From Schistosoma haematobium (taxonomy: Eukaryota > Platyhelminthes > Trematoda > Strigeidida > Schistosomatidae): 64,000 bases of DNA. Both the position numbers and the translations under genes were made by a program. Where the stretch lies: NCBI RefSeq assembly GCF_000699445.3, contig NC_067202.1, forward strand, positions 8,861,458-8,925,457, read 5' to 3'. Of this stretch, positions 1 through 12,478 are shown piece by piece; within the stretch, counting starts at the first letter, position 1; each line of letters starts with the position of its first letter. Under the pieces are notes generated by a model. That model ran no database searches, had not been told where the DNA came from, and saw only the letters and a program-made list of their open reading frames with translations.

Positions 1-2901
1 TATCTCCATTTCTCGGCGTAATGTGTTCTTTGGTCTTCCTCTTCTCCTTTGGCCTTGAGGATTCCATGTGAGGGCTTGTCTTGTGACGCAGTTGGGTGCT
101 TTCCTCAATGTGTGTCCTATCCACTTCCAGCGCTTCTTCCTGATTTCTTCCTCCTCTGGGATCTGGTTTGTTCTCTCCCACAGTACGTTGTTGCTAATAG
201 TGTCCGGCCAATGGATCTGAAGTATTTTGCGTAGACAATTGTTAATAAACACTTGTATTTTCTGGATGATGGCTTTTGTAGTTCTCCAGGTTTCTGCCCC
301 ATATAGTAGAACTGTCTTGACATTTGTATCGAAAATCCTGACCTTGGTGTTGGCTGACAGTTGCTTTGAGTTCCAGATGTTCCTCAGTTGTAAATATGCT
401 GCTCTTGCTTTGCCGATCCGCGCCTTCACATCTGCATCAGATCCACCCTGTTCATCAATGATGCTGCCCAAATACGTAAAGGTTTTTACATCTTCCAAAT
501 CTTCTCCGTCAATTTTGATTGGATTGGTGCATTCTGTGTTGTATCGGAGAATCTTGCTTTTCCCTTTGTGTATATTGAGACCTACTGCTGCTGAGGCTGC
601 TGCCACACTGTTTGTCTTCTCCTGCATCTGTTGTTACGTTTGGGATAGAAGGGCCAGATCGTCTGCGAAGTCTAGATCATCCAACTGCATCTTAGATGTC
701 CATTGTATCCCGCGCTTCCCTTCAGACGTTGACATCTTCATGATCCAGTCGATCACCAGGAGAAAGAGAAAGGGTGAGAGTAAGCAACCTTGCCTAACAC
801 CGGTCTTCACTTTGAACGACTTTGTCAACTGTCCTCCATGCACGATTTTGCAGTTTAATCCATCATAGGAATTCTGTATGATATTGACTATCTTCTGAGG
901 CACGCCGTAGTGTCGAAGAAGCTTCCATAGTGTTGTTCTGACCACGCTATCAAATGCTTTCTCGTAGTCAATGAAGTTGATGTAGAGTGATGAATTCCAT
1001 CCAATTGATTGTTCCACAATGATCCGTAGAGTTGTGATTTGGTCTGTACACGATCTATCCTTACGGAATCCTGTCTGTTGGTCACGAAGTTGGGCGTCTA
1101 CACAGTCCTTCATCCTGTTTAACAATACCCTGTTGAAGACTTTTCCCGGTATTGAGAGAAGAGTGATGCCCCTGTTGTTATCACACTTGCTGAGATCGCC
1201 TTTCTTCGGTATTTTGATCAGTAGTCCTTCTTTCCAGTCTTTTGGTACTTGTTCCTCATCCCAAATCTTATTGAAGAGAATGTGGAGTATCCTTGCAGTT
1301 GCCGCTACGTCTGCTTTCAGTGTCTCTGCTAGGATGTTGTCTGGTCCTGCTGCTTTGCCACTCTTGATTTGCCTGATGGCCATGCTTATCTCTTCAATTG
1401 TTGGTGGGCCAACATCGATTGGGAGGTCTGTGGGTGCTGCTTCGATGTTGGGTGGGTTCAGTGGGGCTGGTCGATTCAAGAGTTCTTTGAAGTGTTCTAC
1501 CCACCTGTTTTGTTGCTCTTCAATGTTGGTGATTACCTCGCCTTCCTTGCTTTTCACTGGTCGTTCTGGTTTGCGTCGATTTCCAGAGAGTTTCCTTGTC
1601 GTATCATACAATTGTCTCATGTTTCCTTCTCTTGCAGCCTTTTCCGCCGTCGTTGCTAAATCTTCCACATATTTACGTTTGTCAGTTCTGATGCTCCTCT
1701 TCACTTGTTTGTTTACTTCTGTGTATTCAGCTTGTGCCTTGGCTTTTTCTGCTCTTGTTCGACTGGTATTGGTCGCTGCCTTCTTGTTCCTCCTTTCTTG
1801 AATCCTATCCAGTGTATCAACAGTGATCCATTCCTTGTGGTGTTGCTTCTTGTGACCCAGGACCTCATAACATGTTGAAGTGATTGCCTCTTTGATCCCC
1901 TTCCAGTTGCTCTCCACAGTAGTTCCTTCTCCATTGAGTAGATCATGAAAGACCTGGAACTTATTGCTGAGGACTATCTTGAATTTGTTGAGTTTGTTAG
2001 TATCCTGAAGAAAGGCCGTATTGAACTTTTGTGATATTGTCCTCCCCGTTGTCCAGTGCTTCTTGAGTTTCAATTTCATCTTGGCGACCAGCAAGTGATG
2101 ATCTGATGCTATATCAGCTCCTCTCTTGGTTCTCACGTCCTCTATAGTCCTCCTGAACGTTTTGTTGATGCAAATATGGTCGATTTGGTTTTGTGTAGAG
2201 TGATCCGGTGAATTCCATGTGGTTTTATGTATGCGTTTATGTGGGAATATGGTGCCGCCTATGACCAGCTTATTGAAGGCACATAGATTTGCAAATCTCT
2301 CACCATTTTCGTTTCTTTCTCCCAGTCCGTGTCGTCCCATGATGTCTTCATATCCAGTGTTGTCCGTTCCCACCTTGGCGTTGAAATCTCCCATCAGAAT
2401 GGTCAGGTCCTTTGTTGGGCACTTCTCGACTATTGACTGCAGCCTATTGTAGAATTGATCTTTAGCGTCTTCATTGTAGTCGTTGGTAGGCGCATAGCAT
2501 TGGATGATGTTCATTGAAATGCCCTCTTTCTTTGTTTTAAACGAGGCTTTGATGATCCTTGGTCCATGAGATGCCCATCCTATAAGTGCATTTTGCGCTT
2601 GTTTGGACAGCATCAATGCAACTCCTTGTGTATGTTGTGCATTTTCTTCTTCATGGCCGGAGTATTACAGGAGCTCTCCTGTAGTTAGTCGTTGTTGTCC
2701 AACTTGTGTCCAATGTGTTTCACTGATCCCAAGTACCTCTAGGTTGTATCTTCTCATTTCTGCAGCAATCTGGAAGGCTCTTCCGGTGTCCCACATTGTA
2801 CGAACATTCCATGTACCTAAATAAATGGTCGCTCTGGTTGTCAGAAGGGGCATCGGCCTCGTAAATTCAGAAGGGATTCGGCTTTCATCATGAGGCGTCA
2901 T
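1..2901 (-). pseudogene. RTE-type endonuclease/reverse transcriptase ORF with two in-frame stops
   Basis: One frame runs from an ATG at 2901 to base 1, about 967 codons, broken only by TAA at 2665-2667 and TAA at 634-636. The N-terminal part is an apurinic-like endonuclease: WNVRT and ISETHW motifs just after the start, GDFNAKVG further on, and SDHHLLVA at its end. The reverse transcriptase follows: GFRKDRSCTDQI, motif A in NFIDYEKAFDSV (catalytic Asp), motif B in KTGVRQGCLLSPFL, and motif C FADD at 658-669. The C-terminal domain has [21 protein letters not shown] and [13 protein letters not shown]. This protein would nick the target and copy its own RNA into it (target-primed reverse transcription). 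With only two nonsense changes and no frameshift in about 2.9 kb this is a recently inserted but probably inactive copy. The left edge of the window truncates it. Confidence 0.88.
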
Positions 2902-3088
2902 AATTCTTCTAAATGAAGATCTTCTGACTCCCAGGGCAGAGTTTAAAAGGTTTGAGTAATTTTTTCTGGTTAGCGTTTTTTTAGCGAATTAGTTTTCTAC
3001 GGGATGGGGACGCTAACCCCATGCCCAACCCTCCTCCCTTATCCGGGCTTGGGACCGGCAGTAGCCCCCGGAGGGATTCCAGGCGGAA
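2902..3088 (-). promoter_or_regulatory. 5' leader of the RTE-like element
   Basis: A GC-rich stretch upstream of the ORF start, much richer in G+C than the flanking DNA. Near-copies precede or stand apart from the other family members at 27055-27186, 27855-27992, 33308-33410 and 37530-37662, which is what defines it as part of the element. An internal promoter would be expected here for a non-LTR element; that is inference. Confidence 0.7.
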
Positions 3089-6068
3089 TATCAAAACACA
3101 TTTAGTTTTTAACATAGACAGATAGTCCAATCAATCAGTTTTTGAATTTTCATCCGGAAGCGATTGAATAGATATTTCTAACTAAGCGAAGAATATTATA
3201 AAAGAAGTATTCAGTGATTGCAGTTTCTCTAACGTCCGTTCAACCAGTATTGAAAAAAGGCATATTTCCGCAAAATATTCAATAAGTTATAGATAGTTGA
3301 TATCATTCGATATGAGTCACTTTAATGATTATCCTAACCACTGAAGTTTGGTTGTCTTCGTGTTCTGTTGAACCGTATGCTCCATAGCTGTTCAGTCATA
3401 TTCAGGTAAGAGATTCTGAAATCTAGTTCATGTTAGTTCTAATTGTATTCCAATGACTTGGTAAAATGTGGAACATCTAAAACCTTATTTGTGATTACCA
3501 CTCACCCTTTCCCAAATGTGTTTGAGCAGAATTAGAGGACTAATGTTTTGGTATTTGGCTAGATATTTGACTTGTGTTTGCTTTATTAAGGATTCATATA
3601 TACATATATTTGTAGCTGGTCAAGATGGCTTTTAAATTCACCTCACTCTACCCTATACACAACAAAATATGTGATTCAATTTTTTTGTGTGGTAATACTG
3701 AGACATTCATATTTAATATAAATAATAGATAGACATATAAACAGAAGATAAATAGGTAGAGACACACCATAAAAATCCATATAAATGATCATGGTATCAC
3801 ATAAATACAATGACACACATGTACACATCTCTTACATTTTTGTTTTGGTACATGAGTACAATAATAATATTACTTCTGACAATTGTAGAGAAGTTAATTT
3901 ATTGGCTATTATGGAAAACAACTTGACAACAATAAAAAACCGAAATAACGTGAATACAACGTTTGTAAAGGAGGGACAGACTACAAGTCCTTAAATTAAT
4001 TATTATTACCATTATTATTATTATTATTACTATGACGGCTTACAAAATCAAGCGACATTTAGAAAGTTATTTAGAAGGATTAGGTATTTTTTATGCATTA
4101 TATTTACACATGAATATATAAAAAAGGAAGTATGATATTATTTTACCCAAATGTACTTTATGATTTAATCTCAATACATAGGTATACATAGTTATTATTG
4201 TTATATTATTTCTATACATGTCAATGTGTATATCTACTGTATCTTATGAATTGCTTATCAGTTATTATAATAGAATGATTTTCAATTTAGACAAGTCGGT
4301 GGAAAATGTATCTGATAATAACCAGGCAATAATAATGGTATTAGTTTGCTTCCCATAGTCAAAAACATTTTTAGACAATCATGATCAATGAATTTGAAAG
4401 AATAATATCACCGATGAAGGTTTGGAAATCAACGCATTCAAGATGTTGAATTCAATAAGTTGCCAGTTAAATTGCAAGACCAAGCTGTTAGTTGACTAAA
4501 TCCACTGAGACTATCAAATTTTAAATGAAAGACTGTTTATGAGTTGGTATTTAAAGGTCATTTGTAAGGACATAATATAGTTTGACTGTGTGACTCTGTA
4601 GTTCCACCTGCCATGTCAGAATGGGAGGGGGGCGCTAACAGCATTGATTAAACGGTTGACATAGATCATGTTGTTGTCAACCTCTGTTATAAATCGACTG
4701 GTGAGTTAAGTCCATTAATTCTAGACCATTTACTTAACATCAAAATATCGTCAGTACAACTTGTGACTGGATTTAAATTATAGTATGAATTATACATAAT
4801 GCACAGTGCTTATTTGAATACTAATCAAACGAGTATGTTTATTAGTTTGAGATAATAAGAAATTATTTTAACTCATTAGCAATACTCATTGTGAAATCTC
4901 GAAATCACATTCTAATGGTGTCGAGCAAACTAGTCGACTTTTTAAGCATCTTAAAGACAAAAACAGTCCCACAGACCAAATGAAAGCTAAGAGCAGTGAA
5001 AGTGATTGAGGAAGTTAGGAATATAAATGAAAATAGGATATGATATAATGAGCAGATACTATGAAGTGATTGTTATTTAGACTCACTCAGAAAAGTGAAA
5101 CAATAAACGGTTTCAGAAACATTCAGACCTAGAAACCAGGAAAAGAAAAAAGAAGCCACAGTCATCAATATCAACAATGGAAAATTACACTAATACAAAG
5201 GACTTCTTACCCGCTGAATAAATTAATGGTTACATGAACTCGGTAGCTTAATAGATAACACGTTTGAGTTTGAAGTAACTGGTACTGCATTGAAATTTCG
5301 GTGTAAACATCAACATCGATGTAGGTACGTTTGATTAACTAGTTTCATATAGAATGAATTGTACATCTTGGATATCAAATAAATTTATTAAGATTTGTCA
5401 ATGTTCTACATAAATTCAGAAACATGTAAACACTTCATAAGGTTTGTTTGCTAAGAAAACAAAGCTAACAGTGTTTGCTTTAGTCATCCCAGTTTCTTTT
5501 ATGTTACAGACATTCTTTTGGAGGGTAATCTAATTGCCTTCTAAATATCAGGGATCATTCGTCGGTTCAGAGACATCTTATTGAATTCAAATTCTTCTAT
5601 AAACATTGGGCATAAATCTGAGAGTGATTAAAATATGAATCATACCTATAAAGTGTTGGTTGTTACCATGTCAATATTTATTTTACGAATAGATAAGTCA
5701 AATATTCGAGTTTATAAATACATTTACTGATGAAGTTACATAAGGTTATGTAAGAAGTAAATGAAGGCGCCTCTGAGTGGCCGACTTAGTTTTTGTAAAT
5801 CTATATCACATACATAGCTAGTGAAGTAGTCGATAATTTGTTAAAATCTTGGTATATGTTCTACACACTAATTTATTTAAAAGACGGGTTGTGATATATG
5901 GTAAATAACAACAAAAATATTCAGAAGCTGATTAGTAACTTATCATGTGTAAATATTCAAAGAATTCATCAAGCGAATAGGAACAATTGATTGTGCAACA
6001 TTAAATTTAAATGGTGTTCCAGAAAAGGACAATGTGGTAGTCATTTGATGAGTTTATTAAACTACAGT

Positions 6069-6070
<2 letters not shown>
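3089..6070. other. AT-rich non-coding stretch
   Basis: No coding exon or intact element recognised. It holds an ATT-type trinucleotide run near 4000-4030. A tRNA-like SINE remnant near 5237-5320 is listed separately. Confidence 0.6.
5237..5340 (+). repeat. degenerate tRNA-like SINE remnant
   Basis: An A-box-like segment (GGTAGCTTAATAGATAACAC) is followed by GTTTGAGTTTGAAGTAACTG and a degenerate B-box-like segment. The same order of words appears in reverse at 45090-45215 and on the + strand at 40645-40720, which suggests one dispersed SINE family. It is too degraded to be a tRNA gene. Confidence 0.4.

Positions 6071-6114
<44 letters not shown>
6071..6114. repeat. (AT)n dinucleotide microsatellite
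   Basis: About 22 uninterrupted AT repeats. Confidence 0.95.
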
Positions 6115-6117
<3 letters not shown>

Positions 6118-7949
6118 TAATTTTGAAAAAGATTAGGAATAGTGTGATTGTAACATGACATCCATCCATAAAATCAGTGTCTCTTAGTCTCTAGATTTAA
6201 GGAAACAAAAATCGACAGCCTGATTGAGATCCTTAATATGGTAGAAATAAATGTGAACAAAATTTCGATTGAGGCGATTTAAAATTCAGTACAATTATCC
6301 TTATATATTCATTTATTATCCTGAAAGTTGTCAAGTTAACTAACAAGAATAGGTGTATTCAAAGGTTCGCCACGGTCACAGATGCACGACTTCTCAAGGA
6401 TATTATATGATTAATGAGTTGATACCTCACATTTTCCCTTGTTATTTACTGTTACATTCCCTATTACGTGATAACCTACACACAATTTCTTTGATTAAAC
6501 AAAGTATACCAATACTACAATTCCATTCAAAAGATACCACTTTCAGAATATTATAATAAGAAACCTGAAATCTTCCATTTTTTGCCAATAAGATAGAAAT
6601 ATTTCTACTTCAAATTTTGATTTACAGTATTTCGGAGTCAGAGTAAATTTTCTTTATTTTGCAGTCAAATCAATAAACATGAATCGTTTAACCCTTTTCC
6701 AATTGGAATTTTATATCAGCTAAAAATGTACATAAATAGTTGTATTTTTCTTAAATAGTAATTCTTCATAGTCACAAGTCTGTTGTGGTCTTCTTGTAGA
6801 CATACAGCTTCATGAGATAATATAGTAGAAAGGGAAGTAATTATACTTGCTATACATTCATGTATTGTCAGCATTTTTGTCCATTACTGTTATTTAACTA
6901 AACTACTCGAACATCTTCGTTCGACACGTGTTTATCACTATTCCGGTTTGAGATAATATTTCAAAGCATAATTTTGTAGATATTCAAACTCTTATGAGAA
7001 ATATGAATGATTAAGCAAGTTGAATATTGAATACACTTGGATGAATCCAATCAGCATTTTGATCTAGACGCGCGCAAATGTTTGTAAACTTTAAATTTAT
7101 CAACTTGTTTAGCTTGTAGATATTATGAGTTATCGCAATACTTCAAGGGAGATGAACGCATTCAATGGCATTCTAGTTAGTTCTCTAGAACTGTGGGATA
7201 ACATAAAAGAAAATAATTATCGATGAAAGTTATTTCTCGAACATTTAATTGTTCACGATAAAAATCAACTGGATAAATCAAATCTGGGTTGTCAAAGGTG
7301 TTTTTCAAGTCATTAAACTTATTCTGTGTAAATCATAATGAATAAATAAATCAAGAAATATATATAACATAAATGTTAGTGTACTAAATCAAAATCATTT
7401 GAATAATTCTCTTTCTTATAATTAAATAGAGTTTTGCCTTATTTCAATTACTACGTTGTAAGGGTTGAGTAAATCAAGTCAAATAAATCTTTAAATAACT
7501 AATCTATCTCATACACCATGATGAAGCATAAATAATTGAGATGATAAATTAGTATTCATTGAAATTTCAGTCTAAATAATAAGAATCTACGGTCGATTCT
7601 GATGAAAATATCATAATAGACATATTGTGAATGGATTCCACAAGAGAAAGAGAGGAAAAGTACAAGACAACTACTTGCATTCATCACAATTTCGTCTTCT
7701 ATTTGTGTTTATAGAAGTTATAATGTAAACTCAAGATATACAGAAAGACAAATAATGAATACTTCTGCGCTAACGGGACCAAATTTGAGTTACGTTAGTT
7801 GAGGTTTACAAACACTGATTATGATTATCTTACGGATCTCAAACAAGAAATCTGCTTCAACCAACACTGATCAGCTCAGCAAACAGTAACTTCATGGATT
7901 CGTAAAGTGTCTTTCTTTTGGTTCTTCTAGCTTTCTTACAACATACTCT
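6115..7949. other. AT-rich non-coding stretch
   Basis: Nothing recognised on either strand apart from short chance frames. Confidence 0.55.
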
Positions 7950-8365
7950 TATCATGATCGTTGTTGATGTAAGATTGAATTGGCCTTAACTGATACATCT
8001 CGAAGTCCCTCTAGTTTATGGAGATATATGTCCTCACCAAGTTTCTCTAATAAATTAGGCTCAGATTAATTATTACTCACTTGGCGAGTCCTCCATATGA
8101 CAGTAATACTTCGACATTTATGACAGTATAATAACAACCTACGGATATGATCAACCTTTCAAAGTCATTTTTCACATCAATAAGGTAATATCACATGAGA
8201 CTTTTGTTCAATATAATCACATTCTGATAGGGAGATGAATATCTCATCTGAACCACATGAAGCGATAGTTTTTAAAATTACTTCAGTTTTTCGGATTCTT
8301 ATCGAGATGCTGTCAGTCACCAATTCCTCAGAGTTGGTAAAATTTGCAAGACCGCTCATATATTA
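7950..8365 (-). mobile_element. degraded non-LTR retrotransposon RT C-terminal fragment
   Basis: The - strand frame at 8177-8359 reads NSEELVTDSISIRIRK, then LSECDYIEQKSHVILPY. This follows the pattern of the thumb/C-terminal region of schistosome RTs (GGLVTDEISLRIRKA ... LSVKGRVY..AVRSVLLYG), a family different from the RTE copies elsewhere in the window. The rest (7950-8170) is broken by stops. Weak match, remembered from the family, not aligned. Confidence 0.38.
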
Positions 8366-8603
8366 ATTTATACAAACCCCAGTAATCAACAGTACTTCAT
8401 TGCTTGTATTTGTTCGTTAACTTCCACAATGATACTTGAAATTAATTGCTCACTAACCTTTTATCTTTCCATTTCTCACTTTTATGTGCCCACATAAACA
8501 TAAGCACATACCTTAATATTGTCTCTCGTTAAGCTACGGAGACTGGAACAAGTTTGTTTACAAGAGGATGGTGGGAAACTGACAAAGAATTTCAATTTTT
8601 TCA

Positions 8604-8690
8604 TACTACTACTACTACCACTACTACTACTACTAGTAATAATAATAGTGATAATAATAATACCAATACTACTACTACTACTACTACTAC

Positions 8691-8726
<36 letters not shown>
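8604..8726. repeat. compound (TAC)n/(TAA)n microsatellite
   Basis: Alternating blocks of TAC/ACT and TAA/AAT triplets over about 120 bp. It creates artificial open frames rich in Thr/Asn or Leu/Ile. Confidence 0.95.
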
Positions 8727-9050
8727 AGGATTATAACTACTAGACTAAAACGGTGACATCAAATAGCTAGAGTTTAGAAAATAATTTCACAAATTATTGT
8801 CATGTTATGGTCACTCCAGTTGTTGTTTAACTGTAGTTGTACAGACATATTTGTGCATATGTTTGTGCATTCGAATTAATAAGGAGATTACTAATACTTC
8901 TTATCATAAACCTAGGACAAATTTTAGAGAAGAGGCGACTTGGAGAGAGAAGTTAAATGGAATGGAGGTTTGCAAAAAAATGAAAAAGGTGTAAACTATT
9001 AATGAGTGTAAATAACTTAGATAACTCTACTGTATAATTTACACCACGAA

Positions 9051-9225
9051 TTGATTGTAGCTAGACAACCATTTAAAACCAGGAAGCACTGCCCACCCGC
9101 CTGTCATAATATGGAACCCCTCAGTAGTGTGTATCCACGACTTCGCTAGGAACTGGACTTAAGACCTACAGACCTCACGAAGAACGATTAGTCTTCAGAC
9201 TACTTGACTGGTATCCAGTGGTCGG
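9051..9225 (-). repeat. SINE remnant of the hammerhead-bearing (Sm-alpha-like) family
   Basis: In + orientation: GCTAGACAACCATTTAAAAC, then GGAAGCACTGCCCACCCGCC, then CCCCTCAGTAGTGTGTATCC. These words are in the same order and spacing as in the better copies at 11090-11240 and 40058-40215. The hammerhead core is mutated beyond recognition of the GAAA part. The tRNA-like B-box region is also decayed. Confidence 0.6.
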
Positions 9226-10500
9226 GATATGTAACTCCGGTGGTGGTGAGGAGGATGAGGAAGACATTAAGAACGATTTTGAAAGCTTTATAATTAAGTA
9301 CTCCAGCTTAGAGAAGTTACAATATTGTCAAACGGTGCAACTCATCCACCAAGTACAAGTTTACATAAACCGGATTCAACCAACACTATTTGGGTGTTGT
9401 AAGAGCTTGTGATACTACTCGGATGTTAAGAATTAAAGTAGGTGGATGCTTCAACCATTAAAAAACTCTGTATAATATAGAATAAATTTCTACAACTCAA
9501 TATTCAACAGTTACTCATCAAAATCAAATTAAAGTGGTGTTTTTACTCAAAGATCACCTCATCTATTACGTAATCTTTCATTGAACATTTGTTCTTGTTA
9601 GTAATTATATTGTTATTTTTTAACTGTATGTTACTATTTCTCATTTCGATTATTGATTTGAGATTTCCAGTTGACCTCAAAAACTGATCCAGGGATTACA
9701 TTTTGATTCAGTGGCTTAAACATATCATAATCATTATGAAATGTGATTATTTTATATTCAATTTGTATAAGTTAGTGATATTTGTAGACTTTAAATGTAG
9801 TTAGTATTAGTTCAAATATAGCGAAAAATCATTGACAAATTGAGCTCAGCGAATGCATGTGATACTGCGGTCGAATTGAATTTTAAATGGTGTATAACAT
9901 GAGGGCATTTCTTATTATGTATAATTTCTTTATTGCTCTATTGTATGTCATTATATTCCTTACAATATAACTCGTGTAATTTGTTAATTTGATTAAATGT
10001 CTCAAAAAATGCATAACTTATTTCGTTTTAAATAATTAGTATTTATTAGCTCTTGGTTAAGTGGAGTTTGTTTTGTGCGTATTTGATGTTTTTTGATGTT
10101 GACCAGTATAATTTGATATAAGTGTTAAGTCTTATAAGACTTCAATGTACAATTGAACGTACAAACAAGATATTGGTAAACCGATCGTGAAATTTTATTG
10201 TCGCTAGGACATGGACTATAGTTTTATCCTTTTTTTATTTATTTGAACAACTCAACTGCATATGATGTAGATAAAATATTTGTAAGTAACCATTACTTTA
10301 GTGGATAAATCCAGGAGAATTTGAGAATTTTATATAATCATGTCACATCGAATCATAGAATAATCGAATTTATTATTTGAGTTGAGTATAAAAATATCAA
10401 TCTACTGAACAAGGTCTCTAAGAGAATAGAAATCACCAGTTCAATACCTCATCTACTGACTGAAACTATAGTTGAATAAGCCATTTAACATGTTGTCTTA
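9226..10500. other. AT-rich non-coding stretch
   Basis: No recognisable gene, RNA or mobile element seen. Confidence 0.55.
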
Positions 10501-10539
10501 GCTAATCATAAACATAGGTTCCATGATGACGCCCTCGTC

Positions 10540-10645
10540 ATCAAAGTGTGCCCAGAAACTTGACAAAAATGATGCTTCTGGTGAAAATCAAACCCAAGCC
10601 ACCCAGTTTCACTGTCAAAGACGTTCCTGTAGTGGACAAAAGCTT
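10540..10645 (-). repeat. tRNA-like SINE remnant
   Basis: On the - strand GACAGTGAAACTGGGTGGCT is followed by a B-box-like GGGTTTGATTTTCACC. This matches the arrangement in the better tRNA-like repeat at 31880-32030 (GTGAAGCTGGGTGACACGGG then GGATCGAATCC). Confidence 0.5.
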
Positions 10646-10659
10646 AGTTGGAGAAGATC

Positions 10660-10870
10660 AATTTGTTTGCACATCTTCCTTCAGGTTTCCTTTACATGCT
10701 TCATGATTCTTTCAATTCTGTTGTTATTATAGTTCCTCTCTGTTTCCCTTCCTATACTCTTTAATTCAATCTTCTCAAACATCTGCTGGCAGCCCTTCCC
10801 CATTCGATCACTGCTACATAATACTTATATCTGTCATCATAAGTAATATGCACCGCATTAATTTTGAGCT
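10660..10870. repeat. dispersed repeat, paired with 39845-40045
   Basis: The stretch from CATCTTCCTTCAGGTTTCC to GTAATATGCACCGCATTAAT is a diverged copy of 39845-40045, with the same order of words (TTACATGCTTCATGATTCTT versus TTATATGCTTCAGAATCCTT). In both places a hammerhead-type SINE lies a little downstream, so this may be one longer composite repeat. Confidence 0.55.
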
Positions 10871-11084
10871 ACTACAGCCACAGCTGACCTCCTTCAGGAG
10901 TGAGGTATTCATATTGATTTATGACTGAGTAGTGGTCATTGTCGTGATATTATGTCGCTAAATGTCATGGTTTAGAATATTTGTCGAAATTATTTAAGAT
11001 TTGTAATATCAATCAACTGGCAAATTTTCATCGTGAGTCGACATTAACTATTCCATTTTAATTTCAATAGTTGAGATCATGAGT

Positions 11085-11240
11085 CATTTGAAGCTAGACC
11101 ACCATGGAAAACATGGAAGCACCGGGCGGCCGTTTCGTCCTATTGAGGGACTCCTCAGTAATGCACACTCACGATCCCGCCCCGCGAGATTCGAACCCAG
11201 GACTTATCGGTCCATTGAGCCGGCTGGCATCCAATGGTGT
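11085..11240 (-). repeat. Sm-alpha-like tRNA-derived SINE with hammerhead-like core
   Basis: Reading the - strand: a tRNA-like segment with the B-box GGGTTCGAATCTC, then the hammerhead-like core, then a terminal TCCATGGTGGTCTAGCTTC. Schistosome Sm-alpha repeats are known to combine a Pol III type promoter and a hammerhead ribozyme. Here the promoter box and ribozyme core are well kept. The region 11240-11440 has a diverged counterpart at 40215-40425. Confidence 0.75.
11131..11158 (-). ncRNA. hammerhead ribozyme-like core
   Basis: On the - strand CTGAGGAG, then stem II GTCC/GGAC with the loop CTCAATA between, then CGAAACG. This meets the conserved core CUGANGA...GAAA. I do not see a valid NUH cleavage site in the expected upstream place (the nearest candidate reads CGTG), so self-cleavage is doubtful. 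Confidence 0.6.
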
Positions 11241-11440
11241 TAATTTCTAACTTCAACTAATCCATGAAGTTGAGCGACACATCCACCATTGTCTTCATTG
11301 AGTTGCTATCTCACAACAGACCCGGTTGAACTCCTCTGGTCACTGCTTCTCACTAGGACTCTAGGAAATACTTCTTGAAGCCAGTCATTAGTGAGCATAT
11401 ATTGACTAATATCAGAAGGGGTATTTTTGGAATTATAGTG

Positions 11441-11984
11441 ATTTCAATTTTAGTTGGAAACTCATCAACACCACCCATCCATGATCCTATACATGAGGTT
11501 GATACCAAAACCATCCAGGTTTCACAAAGAGCATTATACTAACAAGTTACTATCAAAACGGTACACATTAATTATGATATTTTCACCTTTTTTATTTGTA
11601 TATATTTGAGAGAGAATTTCCAAATGATGAGAAGAGAAATTAAAGGTTAAAAACAATTTGTTTTAGTTATTCATTACGCAAATTATGACAGAAAAAACGA
11701 TAAGATTATGTGATTTTTGAAACATACAAAATGATCCAGGGCTTAGTGATTTGAATTGAATTGTAAATAATTATGGATTCTTTTTTTTTGCTTTTTTGTT
11801 GTTGTTAAAACATAAACGTTACACAAAACTTTGTTCTCATTGATTTGCTTAAGTTTTTATGGTTAGTACATAAATGTCATATAGATAAACAAATCATCTC
11901 ATTAAACACCGATTTACCATTTTTATAAGGTTGTATGCTTTAGTTTAAAACCATTTCATTGTCTGTTCATTGATCAAGATCATA
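11441..11984. other. AT-rich non-coding stretch
   Basis: Nothing recognised. Confidence 0.5.
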
Positions 11985-12478
11985 CTATTGAAACATTTGC
12001 CATTGCCTGTTACTCCTCGTGAAGGAACACAGGCCTGTCACCAGCATTCGCCATCTAACCCTGTCCTGAGCAATCCTTTCTAGCTCCTTCCAGTTGTTAT
12101 TCATCCTTTCCATATCTGCTTTTACTTCCCGACGTAATGTGTTCTTTGGCCTTCCTCTTTTCCTCCTTCCTTCAGGATTCCAAGTTAGGGCTTGTCTCGT
12201 GATGCAGTTTGACGATTTGCGTAGTGTATGTCCTATCCATTTCCATCGTCTTTTCCTAATTTCCTCTTCAGCTGGAAGCTGGTTTGTTCTCTCCCACAAA
12301 AGGCTGTTGATGATTGTATCCGACCAATTGATATTGAGTATCTTGCGAAGACAACTATTTATAAATACTTGCACCTTCTTGATGATGGTTGTTGTAGTTC
12401 TCCAAGTTTCAGCTCCTTATAGTAGAACTGCCTTGACATTCGTATTGAAGATTCTCACTTTGAAATTGGTTGAAAACT
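11985..12478 (-). mobile_element. RTE-like 3' fragment (C-terminal domain of RT ORF)
   Basis: The - strand frame at 11985-12374 encodes the C-terminal domain: [36 protein letters not shown] and [12 protein letters not shown]. The similarity continues upstream to about 12478 in a frame shared with the copy at 1-600. A TAG stop (near 12420) replaces the Tyr codon of the YGAETW motif. The 5' part of the element is absent, as usual for non-LTR copies truncated during insertion. It ends at SNRQ without a clear tail repeat. Confidence 0.88.

Larger units (their letters stand above)
1..3088 (-). mobile_element. RTE-clade (SR2-like) non-LTR retrotransposon, near full length, runs off the left edge
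   Basis: The element reads right to left. Its 5' terminus lies near 3088 (sequence around TTCCGCCTGGAATCC on the - strand), followed by a GC-rich 5' leader (about 2902-3088) and one long reading frame down to base 1. The same 5' terminus recurs at 27186, 37662 and in reverse at 27855. The 3' end is missing: judged by the copy at 14231-14841, about 45 codons and a (GTAA)n-type tail lie outside the window. Assignment to the RTE clade rests on the order endonuclease then reverse transcriptase in one ORF and on the C-terminal region shared with schistosome SR2-type elements. The exact subfamily name is not certain. Confidence 0.9.

Noticed and set aside
227..868. Long + strand open frame of 213 codons (and those at 49, 1019, 1369, 2219)
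   Set aside because: They lie opposite the RTE endonuclease/RT frame, which has clear motifs. They are antisense shadows with no domain.
8519..8743. Leu/Ile-rich and Thr/Asn-rich frames suggestive of a membrane protein
   Set aside because: They are translations of the TAC/TAA microsatellite.
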